Shown: positions 34,530 through 43,817, counted from the first letter of the stretch. The stretch is DNA of 64,000 nt from Acidimicrobiales bacterium (GCA_041394265.1 JAWKIO010000005.1:1736001-1800000), one strand, 5' to 3'. Made by a program: numbers and translations. The notes: a model not told the origin generated them from the letters alone.

Positions 34530-36188
34530 TCAGGACTCGAACGAGATGAGGCTCGGGTCGTAGTCGGCAGGTGCTTCGTAGCCCAGCAGGTTGAACACCG
34601 TGGCGGCGACGTTCGACAGCCCGGCATGCTCGGGCTCGGCCATGTGGTACTCGCCGTCGTAGCGAGCATCGTGGATGGCGAACGGCACCGGGCTCAGCGT
34701 GTGCGAGGTCTTGGGCGACCGGACGCCACCCGACTCGGTGTACATGATGTCGGCGTTGCCGTGGTCGGCGGTGAAGACGAGCACCCCGCCAAGCTCGTCG
34801 ATCACTTCCACGAGTTCGGCCAGACAGGCATCGAGCACGACCATGGCCTCGACCGTGGCACCCAGGTCGCCGGTGTGGCCGACCATGTCGCCATTGGGGA
34901 AGTTCAGCCGACCGGTGTCGTAGTCGCCACTGCGGAGCAATTCGATGGTGCGATCGGTGATCTCTCGGAGCTTCATCCCGGGAGTGGTGTTGAACTCGAC
35001 ATTGTCGGAGGGGATCTCGATGTAGGTCTCGAGCTCGGGGTCGATGTAGCCCGACTTGTTGCCATTCCAGAAGTAGGTGACGTGCCCGAACTTCTGGGTC
35101 TCGGAGATGGCAAAGCTGCGCAGACCAGCGGCACAGAGGAACTCACCCATGGTGCGGTCGATCGTCGGCGGATCGACGAGGTAGTGCTTCGGCACGAGCG
35201 CGTCGCCGTCGTATTGGAGCATGCCGGCGAAGAACACCTCGGGGTGCTCACCCCGATCGAACCCGTCGAAGTCCGCCTCTTCGTAGGCCCGTGAGATCTC
35301 GATGGCCCGATCGCCGCGGAAGTTGAACAGGACCACGGCGTCGCCGTCGTGCATGATGCCGATGGGTTCGCCGTGGTCGGGGTCGTCGACGATCACGAAA
35401 CTGTCGAGGTATTGATCACCGGCGTCACTCTCGGCATACATGGTCTCGACGGCCTCGGTGGCCGAGGTGAAGTGGCGACCGACGCCCTGGGTGTGACAGC
35501 GATAGCCACGCTCCACCATGGCCCAGTCGGCCTGGTAACGATCCATGGTGATCTTCATGCGACCACCACCCGAAGCGATGCGGTAGTCGGCTCCTGGCTC
35601 GTCGGAGCCCTCGGCGGCACGGTGGTGTTCGTTGATCTTCTGCAACACCTGTTCGGTCTGGGCGATGTAGTCGAGCGCCGAGCGGGCCGCCACGTCTCGT
35701 CCATCGAGGAGGATGTGGACACGAACCCGCCGCACACCTTCCTCGGCCGCACGCTCGAGCAATTGATAGAGGTGTTCGGTGTTCGCGTGCACCCCGCCAT
35801 CGGAATGGAGACCGATGAAGTGCAGTGTGTTCGCCCGTCCGTGTTCGATGACCTGCTTCCACACCGGCGTGCGAAAGATCGAGCCGTCGGCCAGTGCCTT
35901 GTTCACCAGCTTGGCCCCCTGGGCGAAGATCCGCCCGGCGCCGAGCGCATTGTGACCGACCTCGGAGTTGCCCATGTCGTCGTCGCTGGGCAGCCCAACT
36001 GCCGGGCCGTGGGCGAGGAGTGTGGTCGACAGCGGTGAGGTGGTGAGTGCGTCGTAGGTCGGGGTCGGCGCCGTGGTGACGGCGTTGCTCGGACCGGCGG
36101 GTGCGACCCCGACGCCGTCAGCGACGACGATCAGGAGCGGGCCAGGTCGATGGGAGAACGTCGACAGCGGCTCGAGCGACAGTGACAT
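34530..36188 (-). CDS. gpmI: 2,3-bisphosphoglycerate-independent phosphoglycerate mutase
   Basis: A 552-residue alkaline-phosphatase-fold enzyme interconverting 3- and 2-phosphoglycerate. Features: LLIVVADGVGVAP (first metal Asp), DDDMGNSEVGHNALGAGRIFAQG with the catalytic Ser in MGNSEVGH, LLDGRDVAARSAL, and the C-terminal metal region VFTADHGNADIMYTESGGVRSPKTSHTLSPVPF in segments (FTADHGNAD and KTSHTLSPVPF). Length is slightly above the usual 510. It stands alone, divergent from the metalloprotease gene across 105 bp. Confidence 0.95.
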   Translation of the reverse strand: MSLSLEPLSTFSHRPGPLLIVVADGVGVAPAGPSNAVTTAPTPTYDALTTSPLSTTLLAHGPAVGLPSDDDMGNSEVGHNALGAGRIFAQGAKLVNKALADGSIFRTPVWKQVIEHGRANTLHFIGLHSDGGVHANTEHLYQLLERAAEEGVRRVRVHILLDGRDVAARSALDYIAQTEQVLQKINEHHRAAEGSDEPGADYRIASGGGRMKITMDRYQADWAMVERGYRCHTQGVGRHFTSATEAVETMYAESDAGDQYLDSFVIVDDPDHGEPIGIMHDGDAVVLFNFRGDRAIEISRAYEEADFDGFDRGEHPEVFFAGMLQYDGDALVPKHYLVDPPTIDRTMGEFLCAAGLRSFAISETQKFGHVTYFWNGNKSGYIDPELETYIEIPSDNVEFNTTPGMKLREITDRTIELLRSGDYDTGRLNFPNGDMVGHTGDLGATVEAMVVLDACLAELVEVIDELGGVLVFTADHGNADIMYTESGGVRSPKTSHTLSPVPFAIHDARYDGEYHMAEPEHAGLSNVAATVFNLLGYEAPADYDPSLISFES

Positions 36189-36293
36189 TGGTGTTCCTCA
36201 CCTTCGGTAGCTGGTGGCAAGTGTACGGGCGTCGTCCCGAGAGGATGATTTGCCTCTCACGCCGGGGCGAGCCCTTCACTACCGTGGCGGCCT

Positions 36294-37151
36294 GTGAATG
36301 GGAACGGCAAGCATCAGCGCCACGGGGCTGCCGTGCTGCTCGTGGCCGTTGCGTTGGCCGCCGTCGCCGGAAGTCGGGCGGGTGAGGCGCCGGCCGCCGC
36401 CGAGTCGGCGGACACTGCCGTGGTCGAGGCAACCACAAACGACCGCCTCCTCTCGAGCGGGCGCACGTTCCCCGTCGAGCCGAACCTGTCGACCACCTCG
36501 TCACCGATCGAGGTGTTGGGCAGCGAACAAGTGGCGACGATCTCGCCCTCGACCACCAGTGCACCGGCAACGGCGCCGTCGACCACCACGACCTCGACGA
36601 CCGTTCCGCCCACCGCGCCACCCACCACACTGCCACCCACCACACTGCCACCCGCCACACTGCCGCCCACCACACTGCCAGCCACCACGTCGGCACCGGC
36701 ACCCGCCACGCCGCAGGAGCGGGGTGCCCAGGCACTCGGACGCATCAGCTACGACTGGAACGGGCGCCTGCCCGGCTGGTCGATCACCTTCGCGCCCGGC
36801 CGATCCGGTGTATTCGGCTACACCTACGTCGGCGAGCAGCGAATCGAGATCTTCGTTCGGGACTCGATGAGCGACGCCCTCTTGGCGCACGTGATCGCCC
36901 ACGAGCTCGGACACGCAGTCGACGTCACGCTCAACAACGGCGACGACCGGGCGACGTGGGCTGCGGCCCGCGGGATCGAGGGCGTGCAATGGTGGCCAGG
37001 TGACGGCGTCACCGACTTCGCCACCGGCGCCGGCGACTTCGCCGAAGCGTTCGCCGTCTGGCAGGTCGGTGCGGCGAACTACCGCAGTACCGCTGCGGGG
37101 GTTCCCACCGCCGAACAGCTTTCGCTCCTCGCCGGACTCGCCAGCTCCTGA
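36294..37151 (+). CDS. Secreted/anchored HELGH metalloprotease with Thr/Pro linker
   Basis: A 285-residue protein. An N-terminal hydrophobic segment (about residues 9-25) precedes about 100 residues rich in Thr/Pro/Ser, including five near-identical PPTTL units. A compact C-terminal domain (about 145-285) carries HVIAHELGHAVDV (HExxH zinc motif) and GDFAEAFAVW, whose Glu could be the third ligand as in gluzincins. Peptidase activity in the cell envelope is likely; the substrate is unknown. Translation probably starts at GTG 36294 (MNGNGKHQR). Confidence 0.72.
   Translation: MNGNGKHQRHGAAVLLVAVALAAVAGSRAGEAPAAAESADTAVVEATTNDRLLSSGRTFPVEPNLSTTSSPIEVLGSEQVATISPSTTSAPATAPSTTTTSTTVPPTAPPTTLPPTTLPPATLPPTTLPATTSAPAPATPQERGAQALGRISYDWNGRLPGWSITFAPGRSGVFGYTYVGEQRIEIFVRDSMSDALLAHVIAHELGHAVDVTLNNGDDRATWAAARGIEGVQWWPGDGVTDFATGAGDFAEAFAVWQVGAANYRSTAAGVPTAEQLSLLAGLASS
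36617..36676 (+). repeat. 15-bp tandem repeat inside the metalloprotease gene
   Basis: The unit GCCACCCACCACACT is present four times with one or two substitutions, plus a partial fifth copy. It encodes PPTTL-type pentapeptides in the linker. Length variation between strains is expected. Confidence 0.8.
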
Positions 37152-37303
37152 ACGCCGCTCGCTCGGCCAGCCCATCGCCACGGGCGTGCCGGCGCCACCC
37201 AAGAGCGTGCCGACCGCATCGGGCGCCACCACATGGCAACAGAGCGACAAATAGGTCGCTGGCCCAACAATGATGTCGATCCCGGCATTAGGGTCGGGGA
37301 CCC

Positions 37304-38500
37304 ATGAGGGTGCCTCCCAGCCGGAACTTCCGGACGCTCATCGGCGCATCGGTCGCCTCACAGCTCGGCGACTGGGCGGCGCGCCTCGCGCTTTCCCTGC
37401 TCGTCTACGAGCGCACCGGCGACCCCAGCACCGTCGGGTTGGTGGCGACGATCCTCGTGCTCCCCTGGCTCGGGCCCGGTCAGTGGCTCGCCGCGTGGAG
37501 TGACCGCCTCGATCGTCGGCGGCTGCTCATGGGTTGCGACATCGTGCGAGGTGCCGTCTTCGTTGCGATCGGCTTCGTCAACCTGCCCCTCCCTGTCCTG
37601 CTCCCAATGATCGCGCTCGCCGCCACCATCGATCCTGTTTTCGAAGCGAACCGCTCGGCCCTGATCGTCGACATCGTCCCCGAGGACGACTACCCGGCGG
37701 CCATCCAGGTCGCCGGGGCCATCAATCAGGCGTCACAGCTCATCGGATTCTCGCTCGGCGGCGTGCTGAGCGCCTTGCTCAGCCCGTCCGGTGCTCTGGC
37801 GCTCAACGGTGCGTCATTCCTGCTGTCCGCCCTCTTGATCAGCCACATCCGAGTGACGTCGACAACCGATCGATCGACCACTTCCCCCAGCCTCTCGCAG
37901 GCCTACCGGTTCCTTGCCGATGATCCGCTGTCGCGCACGGCCGTCATCGTCACCTTCCTGACGGTCGCCGCCGCGATGGCGGTGGAGAGCCAGGCGGTGG
38001 TGTACGGCAGTGCCGTGGTGGGACTCGACGATGTCGGCACCGGTCTGCTGGCCGCCATCGTCCCAGCAGCGACGTTGCTGTCGATCATGGATCTGCGAAC
38101 CGACGGCGACGATCGCGAGGTGCTCGAGCAGGGCCTCTTCCTCGCTGTTGCCGCCGCCATTCCTGCAGCGATCCTCCTGGGCGGCGGCTTCAACCGGGCC
38201 AGCGCCTTCGTCGGCTATGCCGCCGTCGGCTTGATCTTCACCTTCTCGACGGCGGCCAACATCGCCGTTGGACGCCGAATACCGGCCGAGAGCCGAGCTG
38301 GCACCTTCGGCGTTCTCCAGGCGATGGTCTTCCTGGCTACGAGCCTCGGCGCCGCTCTGGGCGGCGTCGGCGCCGATCTCGTCGGGTCCAAGCAAGCGGC
38401 AGCGATTGCGATGCTCGTGACCGCGGCGTCGTCGCTCGCCGGGGTCACGCTCCTTCGCAGCCGAAAGGTCAGCGAGCACGAATGGTCTCACCTGGTCTGA
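37304..38500 (+). CDS. Major facilitator superfamily transporter
   Basis: A 398-residue membrane protein of the MFS_3 (drug/macrolide exporter-like) type, with the N-terminal ASVASQLGDWAARLALSLLVYERTG, the loop 2-3 motif WSDRLDRRRLLMGCD, and about eleven to twelve hydrophobic segments. DDYPAAIQVAGAINQASQLIG is the usual helix IV-V region. The substrate cannot be assigned. It starts at ATG 37304 after GGGGACCC. About 150 bp without a gene precede it. A hairpin follows immediately. Confidence 0.8.
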   Translation: MRVPPSRNFRTLIGASVASQLGDWAARLALSLLVYERTGDPSTVGLVATILVLPWLGPGQWLAAWSDRLDRRRLLMGCDIVRGAVFVAIGFVNLPLPVLLPMIALAATIDPVFEANRSALIVDIVPEDDYPAAIQVAGAINQASQLIGFSLGGVLSALLSPSGALALNGASFLLSALLISHIRVTSTTDRSTTSPSLSQAYRFLADDPLSRTAVIVTFLTVAAAMAVESQAVVYGSAVVGLDDVGTGLLAAIVPAATLLSIMDLRTDGDDREVLEQGLFLAVAAAIPAAILLGGGFNRASAFVGYAAVGLIFTFSTAANIAVGRRIPAESRAGTFGVLQAMVFLATSLGAALGGVGADLVGSKQAAAIAMLVTAASSLAGVTLLRSRKVSEHEWSHLV

Positions 38501-38510
38501 CATGCCTCGG

Positions 38511-38546
38511 TGCGGGGGCGGACACCGTCTGGCCTCCACCCCCGCA
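38511..38546 (+). terminator. Hairpin downstream of the MFS gene
   Basis: TGCGGGGG and CCCCCGCA form an 8-bp stem around a 20-nt loop that can pair further (GGA/TCC), 10 bp after the MFS stop codon. No T-run follows on the plus strand. Confidence 0.45.
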
Positions 38547-38553
38547 AGGTCGG

Positions 38554-38580
38554 TCATGACCAGGAAGATCCTTCGTACAT
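38554..38580 (-). other. Eight-codon ORF with perfect ribosome site
   Basis: On the minus strand AAAGGAGG lies 6 nt before an ATG that opens an 8-codon frame (MYEGSSWS, stop at 38554-38556). Upstream is an inverted repeat CTAGG-N8-CCTAG (38622-38639), and downstream the hairpin 38511-38546. No larger gene follows on this strand, so it is either a micropeptide, part of a small RNA, or chance. The stretch 38501-38816 otherwise holds only terminators. Confidence 0.3.
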
Positions 38581-38729
38581 ACTCGCCTCCTTTCCACACG
38601 CTTAGACAAGTGGCGACAAGCTAGGCCATACGACCTAGGACGACAAGGGCGGCCCACCACCCCCACGACTGTCGCCGACCGACATCTTCCCTGGTCAGAG
38701 GGCAGGTCCGAAGCTTCGAAAAAAGCAGA

Positions 38730-38755
38730 AGAGCGGGGCCGGATGGCCCCGCTCT
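38730..38755 (-). terminator. Intrinsic terminator of the amt-glnB operon
   Basis: AGAGCGGGGCC and GGCCCCGCTCT form a perfect 11-bp stem. On the minus strand it is followed by TCTGCTTTTTTCG, a classical T-run. It lies about 60 bp beyond the glnB stop. Confidence 0.85.
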
Positions 38756-38816
38756 CTCGCTGCTACGTCGGTTGTCTCACCTCATCGTTCACCGACGAGG
38801 TGGTTGGCCGGGTGGA

Positions 38817-39155
38817 TCAGACGGCGTCGACGTTGAGTTCGCCGGTACGGATGCGAATCAGGGTGTCGACCGGGGTGACCCAGATCTTGCCGTCGCCGAT
38901 CTTGCCGGTCGAAGCCGACGCCGTGATGGCCTCGGTCACCTTGGCCACATCGGGCGAGTCGACGACGATCTCGAGCTTCACCTTCGGCACGAAGTCGACC
39001 TGATACTCGGCGCCGCGGTAGGTCTCGGTGTGGCCGCCCTGCCGACCGAAGCCCTTGACCTCGGTGGCGGTCATGCCGGAGATGCCGATGCCCCGTAGAG
39101 CCTCCTTCACCTCGTCGAGCATGTGCGGTTTGATGACTGCAGTAATGAGTTGCAT
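38817..39155 (-). CDS. glnB: Nitrogen regulatory protein P-II
   Basis: A 112-residue PII signalling protein (GlnB/GlnK). The T loop reads GHTETYRGAEYQVDFVPK and keeps Tyr51, the nucleotidylation site (adenylylated in actinobacteria). The two signatures and the C-terminal GKIGDGKIWVTPVDTLIRIRTGE are intact. It lies 14 bp after amt and would plug or release the Amt channel according to 2-oxoglutarate and ATP. The strong terminator at 38730-38755 ends the operon. Confidence 0.96.
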   Translation of the reverse strand: MQLITAVIKPHMLDEVKEALRGIGISGMTATEVKGFGRQGGHTETYRGAEYQVDFVPKVKLEIVVDSPDVAKVTEAITASASTGKIGDGKIWVTPVDTLIRIRTGELNVDAV

Positions 39156-39169
39156 GTGGATCTCTCTTT

Positions 39170-40558
39170 CTAGGCCGTAACCGACATCTCAGGACCGTAG
39201 CCCGGAGCACCATGTTCGAGGACGTCCAAGCCCTCGATCTCCTCTTCGGCGGTGACCCGAAGGCCCATCGTTGCCTTGATGGCGGCGAAGAGGATGCCCG
39301 AGGTCACGAGGACCCACGCAGCGACGATGAGCACACCCAGCAGCTGAACGATGAGCTGATTGATGCCGCCACCGTAGAAGAGGCCGGACGAGGTGTACTC
39401 GGTGCCGTCCGCCAGCGGGTACGCCGCATCGACGAAGGCATCGCCATGGTGAGCGAAGAGGCCGACGGCCAGGGTGCCCCACACGCCGCAGACACCGTGC
39501 ACCGAAACGGCACCGACCGGATCGTCGATCTTGAGCTTGGTGTCGATGAACAGGACCGAGAGGACCACGATGATGCCACCGAGGAAGCCGGTGATCACGG
39601 CGCCGAGTGGGGTGAGCGTGCCACAGCCGGCGGTGATCGAGACGAGGCCGGCGAGCAGGCCATTGCCGGCCATGCCGACGTCGGGCTTGCCCGACTTGAA
39701 GGTGATGGTCAGCACGGCGCCGACGGCACCGGCGGCCGCAGCCAGACCGGTGGTGACGGCGATGTCCGGCACGGCCAGGTCGGCCGCCAGTTCCGAACCA
39801 GGATTGAAGCCGAACCAGCCGATGAAGAGGATGAAGCAACCGGTGATGACGAGCGGCATCGAGTGACCGATGATCGGGCGGACCGAGCCGTCAGGGCCGT
39901 ACTTGCCGATGCGTGGGCCGAGGAAGATGGCGCCCATGAGGGCCGCCCAGCCGCCGGCGGAGTGCACGATGGTCGAGCCGGCGAAGTCACCGAACTTGGC
40001 ATTGCCGACGGTGAGGTCGGCAATGATGCCGCCACCCCAGAAGAAATGGACGACCACCGGATAGATGAAGGCGGTCATCACCAGGCTGAAGACGGCGTAG
40101 CTGTAGAACTTCGTCCGTTCCGCCATGGCGCCCGAGGCGATGGTGGCAGCGGCGCCGGCGAAGGCGACCTGGAAGATGAAGTTCGTACCGAGCGTCAGCC
40201 CACCTTCGTAGACCGAGTCGTCCTGGAGGAAGAACAGATCGGTACCGATGAAGCCACCGGCGTCGGACCCGTAGGCGAAGGCATAGCCGACCGCCCAGAA
40301 GGCGATGAAGGCGATGGCCATGTCCATCAGGTTCTTCATCATGATGTTGGCGACGTTCTTCGCCCGGGTGAGGCCGGCTTCGACCAGGGCGAAGCCCGCC
40401 TGCATGAACAGCACGAGGACGGCGGCAATCACCAAGAAGGTGTTGTCGAGGAAGTCACCGATCGTCGGTTCGTACGCATCTTGAGCGATGGCAGGGTTTG
40501 CGATCAGCAATGACCCCAACATCGCTACGAGGCTTGCGGCTACAACTTTTCGTCTCAA
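39170..40558 (-). CDS. amt: Ammonium transporter (Amt family)
   Basis: A 462-residue Amt channel. A cleavable N-terminal segment (MRRKVVAASLVAMLGSLL, AIA-QDA) precedes 11 TM helices. Family marks: QAGFALVEAGLTRAKNVANI, DMAIAFIAFWAVGYAFAYG, FAGSTIVHSAGGWAALMGA with the first pore His, and VHGVCGVWGTLAVGLFAHHG with the second His. I chose TTG 40558, preceded by GGAG at 6 nt, because it gives a clean signal peptide; the frame extends further but without a good start. It forms an operon with glnB. Confidence 0.93.
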   Translation of the reverse strand: MRRKVVAASLVAMLGSLLIANPAIAQDAYEPTIGDFLDNTFLVIAAVLVLFMQAGFALVEAGLTRAKNVANIMMKNLMDMAIAFIAFWAVGYAFAYGSDAGGFIGTDLFFLQDDSVYEGGLTLGTNFIFQVAFAGAAATIASGAMAERTKFYSYAVFSLVMTAFIYPVVVHFFWGGGIIADLTVGNAKFGDFAGSTIVHSAGGWAALMGAIFLGPRIGKYGPDGSVRPIIGHSMPLVITGCFILFIGWFGFNPGSELAADLAVPDIAVTTGLAAAAGAVGAVLTITFKSGKPDVGMAGNGLLAGLVSITAGCGTLTPLGAVITGFLGGIIVVLSVLFIDTKLKIDDPVGAVSVHGVCGVWGTLAVGLFAHHGDAFVDAAYPLADGTEYTSSGLFYGGGINQLIVQLLGVLIVAAWVLVTSGILFAAIKATMGLRVTAEEEIEGLDVLEHGAPGYGPEMSVTA

Positions 40559-40780
40559 TGGTTTCTCCACTTCATTTTGGTTCGACCCGATGTGGTGGTT
40601 TCCCGCCGAGCGGGTCGACCCCCGGTTGACATCCGGTGCTGTCTTGCTTGCTTTGATCGCTCTTGGCGAGGTGTTGCGTTCGACGTTACGGATGACGGAT
40701 TTCTGAAAGATTCGCCTTGCGTTACGTCCAGGCGACACCGAACTTTCACGTTTCTGACGTCTCTGCTGCGCGCAGTGCGG
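40559..40780 (-). promoter_or_regulatory. amt promoter region with two CGTTACG elements
   Basis: The 222-bp gap between the regulator gene and amt contains CGTTACG at 40684-40690 and again at 40720-40726, a 36-bp interval. On the minus strand these read CGTAACG, resembling the GTAAC half of actinobacterial GlnR boxes. No convincing GAAAC partner halves at 6-nt spacing were found. They are candidate binding sites for the adjacent winged-helix regulator. Confidence 0.4.
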
Positions 40781-41263
40781 TCAACCCTCCAACACGTACC
40801 CCCTCGACCGGACCGTGCGAATCGACAAGCCGATGGGCTCCAAGCGGCGACGAAGCCGAAGGATGTGCACGTCGAGCACGTTCCGATTCGGCGCCTCGCC
40901 GGGCCAACCCGCCTTCACGAGCGCCTCACGCCCGACGACCGTGCCGAGCTTGTGCATGAGCGCCGTCACGAGTCGACCCTCGATGGTCGGGAGCGCAACC
41001 CAGGCGTCGCCGTGATGCAGGAGGCCGTCGTCGTCGAGTCGGAGCGGTGCTCGCTCGTTGAGACCGGCTCGGAGGGTGAGCCCCTCGATGCGAGCACGCA
41101 TGTCGTGCTCGTCGGCGGGCAGCCGGATCCAGTCCTCGAGCGCATCCGATGCGATCGGCGCCGGCGCCTCGGCTTTCACGAGCAGGAGCCGCGCCCGGCC
41201 ACGTTCACGAAGGTCGAGCCTTCGCTGTTCCTCTTCTGGCCAACTGACCAATGCCACGTCCAT
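40781..41263 (-). CDS. OmpR-type winged-helix regulator with degenerate receiver (GlnR-like candidate)
   Basis: A 160-residue regulator. The C-terminal 95 residues form an OmpR/PhoB-type winged helix: PTIEGRLVTALMHKLGTVVGREALV, NVLDVHILRLRRRLEPIG and IRTVRSRGYVLEG. The N-terminal 65 residues are a shortened receiver-like domain (MDVALVSWPEEE, LLLVKAEAPAP) without a recognisable phospho-accepting Asp. No histidine kinase is adjacent. The position directly upstream of amt-glnB suggests nitrogen control like GlnR, itself an atypical response regulator. This assignment is inference. Confidence 0.75.
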   Translation of the reverse strand: MDVALVSWPEEEQRRLDLRERGRARLLLVKAEAPAPIASDALEDWIRLPADEHDMRARIEGLTLRAGLNERAPLRLDDDGLLHHGDAWVALPTIEGRLVTALMHKLGTVVGREALVKAGWPGEAPNRNVLDVHILRLRRRLEPIGLSIRTVRSRGYVLEG

Positions 41264-41461
41264 GGACCGACCGTACGAAGCGAAGGTTTCGCCGTTGTTT
41301 CGTCAACATGAAGGCGACGAAACCACTCGGACGGAGCCCAAGTCGTCTCGGCCCGCTCGCCGCCGAGCCGGCCCGGCGCGCGATCTCAGCGGATCCGATG
41401 ACGGGAATTGCCGCTCGCAGCTACTCGCCTTGCCCCGCGAACCACTACCGTCTACGGCGTT

Positions 41462-43738
41462 ATGGATGCACCTCTGAGTGAAGAACTTCAAACCGAAACG
41501 CCCAGCGGCGGTGCGCCTCGCGCCCGCATGGTGTGGCTCGGCGCCGGGATCCTGATCGCCACGGTCACCGCCCTGTCGGGGATCGCCGCAACGGTCTTCC
41601 AATTCCACGACGAATCGGAGATCCAGCGAGAGGTCTTCCTGAACGTCCCCGGGCCGCTGAAGCTGGCGTTCTACACCGTCATTCCGGTGATGCTGCTGTG
41701 GTCGACACTGCAGTTGAGCTACCGGGTGAAAAACTGGGAGCGCGGCGCACCCGACAATCGGGCGACGACGCCGAAGAACATCAAGCGCCGCCTCGGTGAC
41801 TTCCGAGCCGGCATCTACATGCAGACGCTGATGCGCGAGCCGGGGGCCGGCATCATGCACAGCCTCATCTATTTCAACTTCCTCATCCTGCTGGCCGTGA
41901 CCACGGTGCTCGAGATCAACCACCAGGTTCCCGAGAGCATGAAGTTCCTCCACGGCGACGTCTACAAGGCGTATGCGCTCATCGCCGACGTCGCCGGCGC
42001 CGGCTTCGTGCTCGGCATGGTGATCGCGATCGTGCGCCGGTATGGCCCTCGGAAGTGGCGGCCGTATCGCATCGCTGTCAAGACCCGTCCCGAGCACCTG
42101 CTGATCAACGGCACCCTGCTCGCCATCGGCGTCACCGGCTTCGGCGCCGAGGCCTTCCGCATCGCTCTCCAGGATCAGCCAGAGTTCGAGAAGTGGAGCA
42201 TCATCGGCTATCCGCTCTCGCTCGCGGTCGAACCGCTCGGCAACCTCGCCGGCTGGCACCAGGGCTGGTGGATCGCCCACGTGATCAGCTTCGTGGTCTT
42301 CCTCGCCATCATCCCCGGCACGATGCTGCGACACATGTTCACCTCGCCGCTGAACATGTACCTGCGCGACCGCGAGCGCCCGAAGGGTGCCATGAAGGCC
42401 ATGCCCGACCTCGAGAACACGAGCCTCGAGACCTTCGGCGCCTCCACCATCGGCAGCTTCACCTGGAAGCAGCTGCTCGACACCGACGCCTGCACCATGT
42501 GCGGCCGTTGCACGTCGGTGTGCCCGGCCAATGCCACCGGCAAGCCGCTCGATCCTCGCGAGATCGTGCTCAAGACCGGCGAGGTCATGGCTCGCACCGG
42601 CAATCCCGCCGTGTCGCCCCCGATCGGGGTCGATGCCGAGATCGAGGTCAAGGCCGACTGGATCTTCGAACGGGTCACCACCGAAGAGGTGTGGTCCTGC
42701 ACCAGCTGCAAGGCGTGCGACGAGATCTGTCCGGTCAACATCGAGATCCTCGACAAGATCCTCGACATGCGCCGCTATCTCACCTTGATGGAGTCCGACT
42801 TCCCCACCGAGCTGGGTTCGGCGTTCCGTTCGATGGAGAACTCGAACAACCCGTGGGGCATCAGCCAGAGCACCCGGGCCGACTGGGCGAAGAACCTCGA
42901 CATCCCGATCGTCGACGGCACCGAGATCCTCCAGCACGAGTACCTCTATTGGGTTGGCTGCGCCGGCAGCTTCGACGACAAGAACCAGAAGGTCACCCAG
43001 GCCATGTCGAAGCTGCTCGACCGCTCGGGCATCGACTACGCCATCCTCGGCCCGTCCGAGCTCTGCACCGGCGATCCTGCTCGCCGCTCGGGCAACGAGT
43101 ACATCTTCCAGATGTTGGCCAAGCAGAACATCGAGACGCTCGACACCATGGGCGTGAAGAAGATCATCACGCAGTGCCCGCACTGCTTCAACACGTTGCA
43201 GAACGAGTACCCGCAGCTCGGCGGCAACTACGAGGTCGTCCACCACAGCCAGTTCCTCGAATGGCTGATCGATCAGGGCAAGCTCGACGTCGACTCGGCC
43301 ACCCTCGAGGAGCGCATCGTCTACCACGACAGCTGCTACCTCGGTCGCCACAACGACGTGTACCTGGCCCCCCGCAACGTCATCGGCTCACTCAAGGGTG
43401 TCCAGATCGTCGAGGCCGGGCGCAACGGCACCAAGGGCATGTGCTGCGGCGCCGGCGGTGCCCGCATGTGGATGGAGGAGACCATCGGCACCAAGGTCAA
43501 CGACGAGCGCTCACGTGAGCTGATCGCGACCGGCGCCAGCCGCGTCGCCACGGCCTGTCCGTTCTGCTACGTGATGATGGACGACGGTGTGAAGGGGCAC
43601 GGTGCCGACGAAGAGCAGATCCGCGTCGCCGACATCGCCATGCACGTCCTCGAGGCCATCGAGAACGGTGAGGCAATCGAAGCGGCCGAAGCGGACACGC
43701 GGCGGGCCAGCATCACCGCCGAAGTCATCGCCGACTGA
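41462..43738 (+). CDS. Membrane-anchored Fe-S oxidoreductase (HdrD-like, CCG domains)
   Basis: A 758-residue respiratory-type oxidoreductase. The N-terminal 300 residues hold about six TM helices resembling a NarI-type cytochrome b module. Two 4Fe-4S motifs follow (CTMCGRCTSVCP about residue 342; CTSCKACDEICP about 412). Two cysteine-rich CCG domains come last (VGCAGS about 498, CPHC about 577; then CCGAGG about 660 and CPFC about 698). Homologues are encoded near ETF or acyl-CoA dehydrogenases in actinobacteria and are thought to pass electrons from beta-oxidation to quinone; no such genes are adjacent here. A clear terminator follows. Confidence 0.85.
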   Translation: MDAPLSEELQTETPSGGAPRARMVWLGAGILIATVTALSGIAATVFQFHDESEIQREVFLNVPGPLKLAFYTVIPVMLLWSTLQLSYRVKNWERGAPDNRATTPKNIKRRLGDFRAGIYMQTLMREPGAGIMHSLIYFNFLILLAVTTVLEINHQVPESMKFLHGDVYKAYALIADVAGAGFVLGMVIAIVRRYGPRKWRPYRIAVKTRPEHLLINGTLLAIGVTGFGAEAFRIALQDQPEFEKWSIIGYPLSLAVEPLGNLAGWHQGWWIAHVISFVVFLAIIPGTMLRHMFTSPLNMYLRDRERPKGAMKAMPDLENTSLETFGASTIGSFTWKQLLDTDACTMCGRCTSVCPANATGKPLDPREIVLKTGEVMARTGNPAVSPPIGVDAEIEVKADWIFERVTTEEVWSCTSCKACDEICPVNIEILDKILDMRRYLTLMESDFPTELGSAFRSMENSNNPWGISQSTRADWAKNLDIPIVDGTEILQHEYLYWVGCAGSFDDKNQKVTQAMSKLLDRSGIDYAILGPSELCTGDPARRSGNEYIFQMLAKQNIETLDTMGVKKIITQCPHCFNTLQNEYPQLGGNYEVVHHSQFLEWLIDQGKLDVDSATLEERIVYHDSCYLGRHNDVYLAPRNVIGSLKGVQIVEAGRNGTKGMCCGAGGARMWMEETIGTKVNDERSRELIATGASRVATACPFCYVMMDDGVKGHGADEEQIRVADIAMHVLEAIENGEAIEAAEADTRRASITAEVIAD

Positions 43739-43785
43739 CCCCAGCGGCGGCGATCGCCACCGACAGAAATCTGAAAGAAATTCGA

Positions 43786-43817
43786 ATTTCGCCCTGCCTT
43801 CGCCGGCAGGGCGAAAT
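43786..43817 (+). terminator. Intrinsic terminator after the Fe-S oxidoreductase
   Basis: ATTTCGCCCTGCC and GGCAGGGCGAAAT form a perfect 13-bp stem with a 6-nt loop (TTCGCC), followed by CGTTTTTG. It lies 48 bp after the stop codon. Confidence 0.88.

Noticed and set aside
36617..36676. CRISPR-like direct repeats
   Set aside because: The 15-bp units are contiguous, without spacers, and in frame with a Thr/Pro linker in a coding gene.
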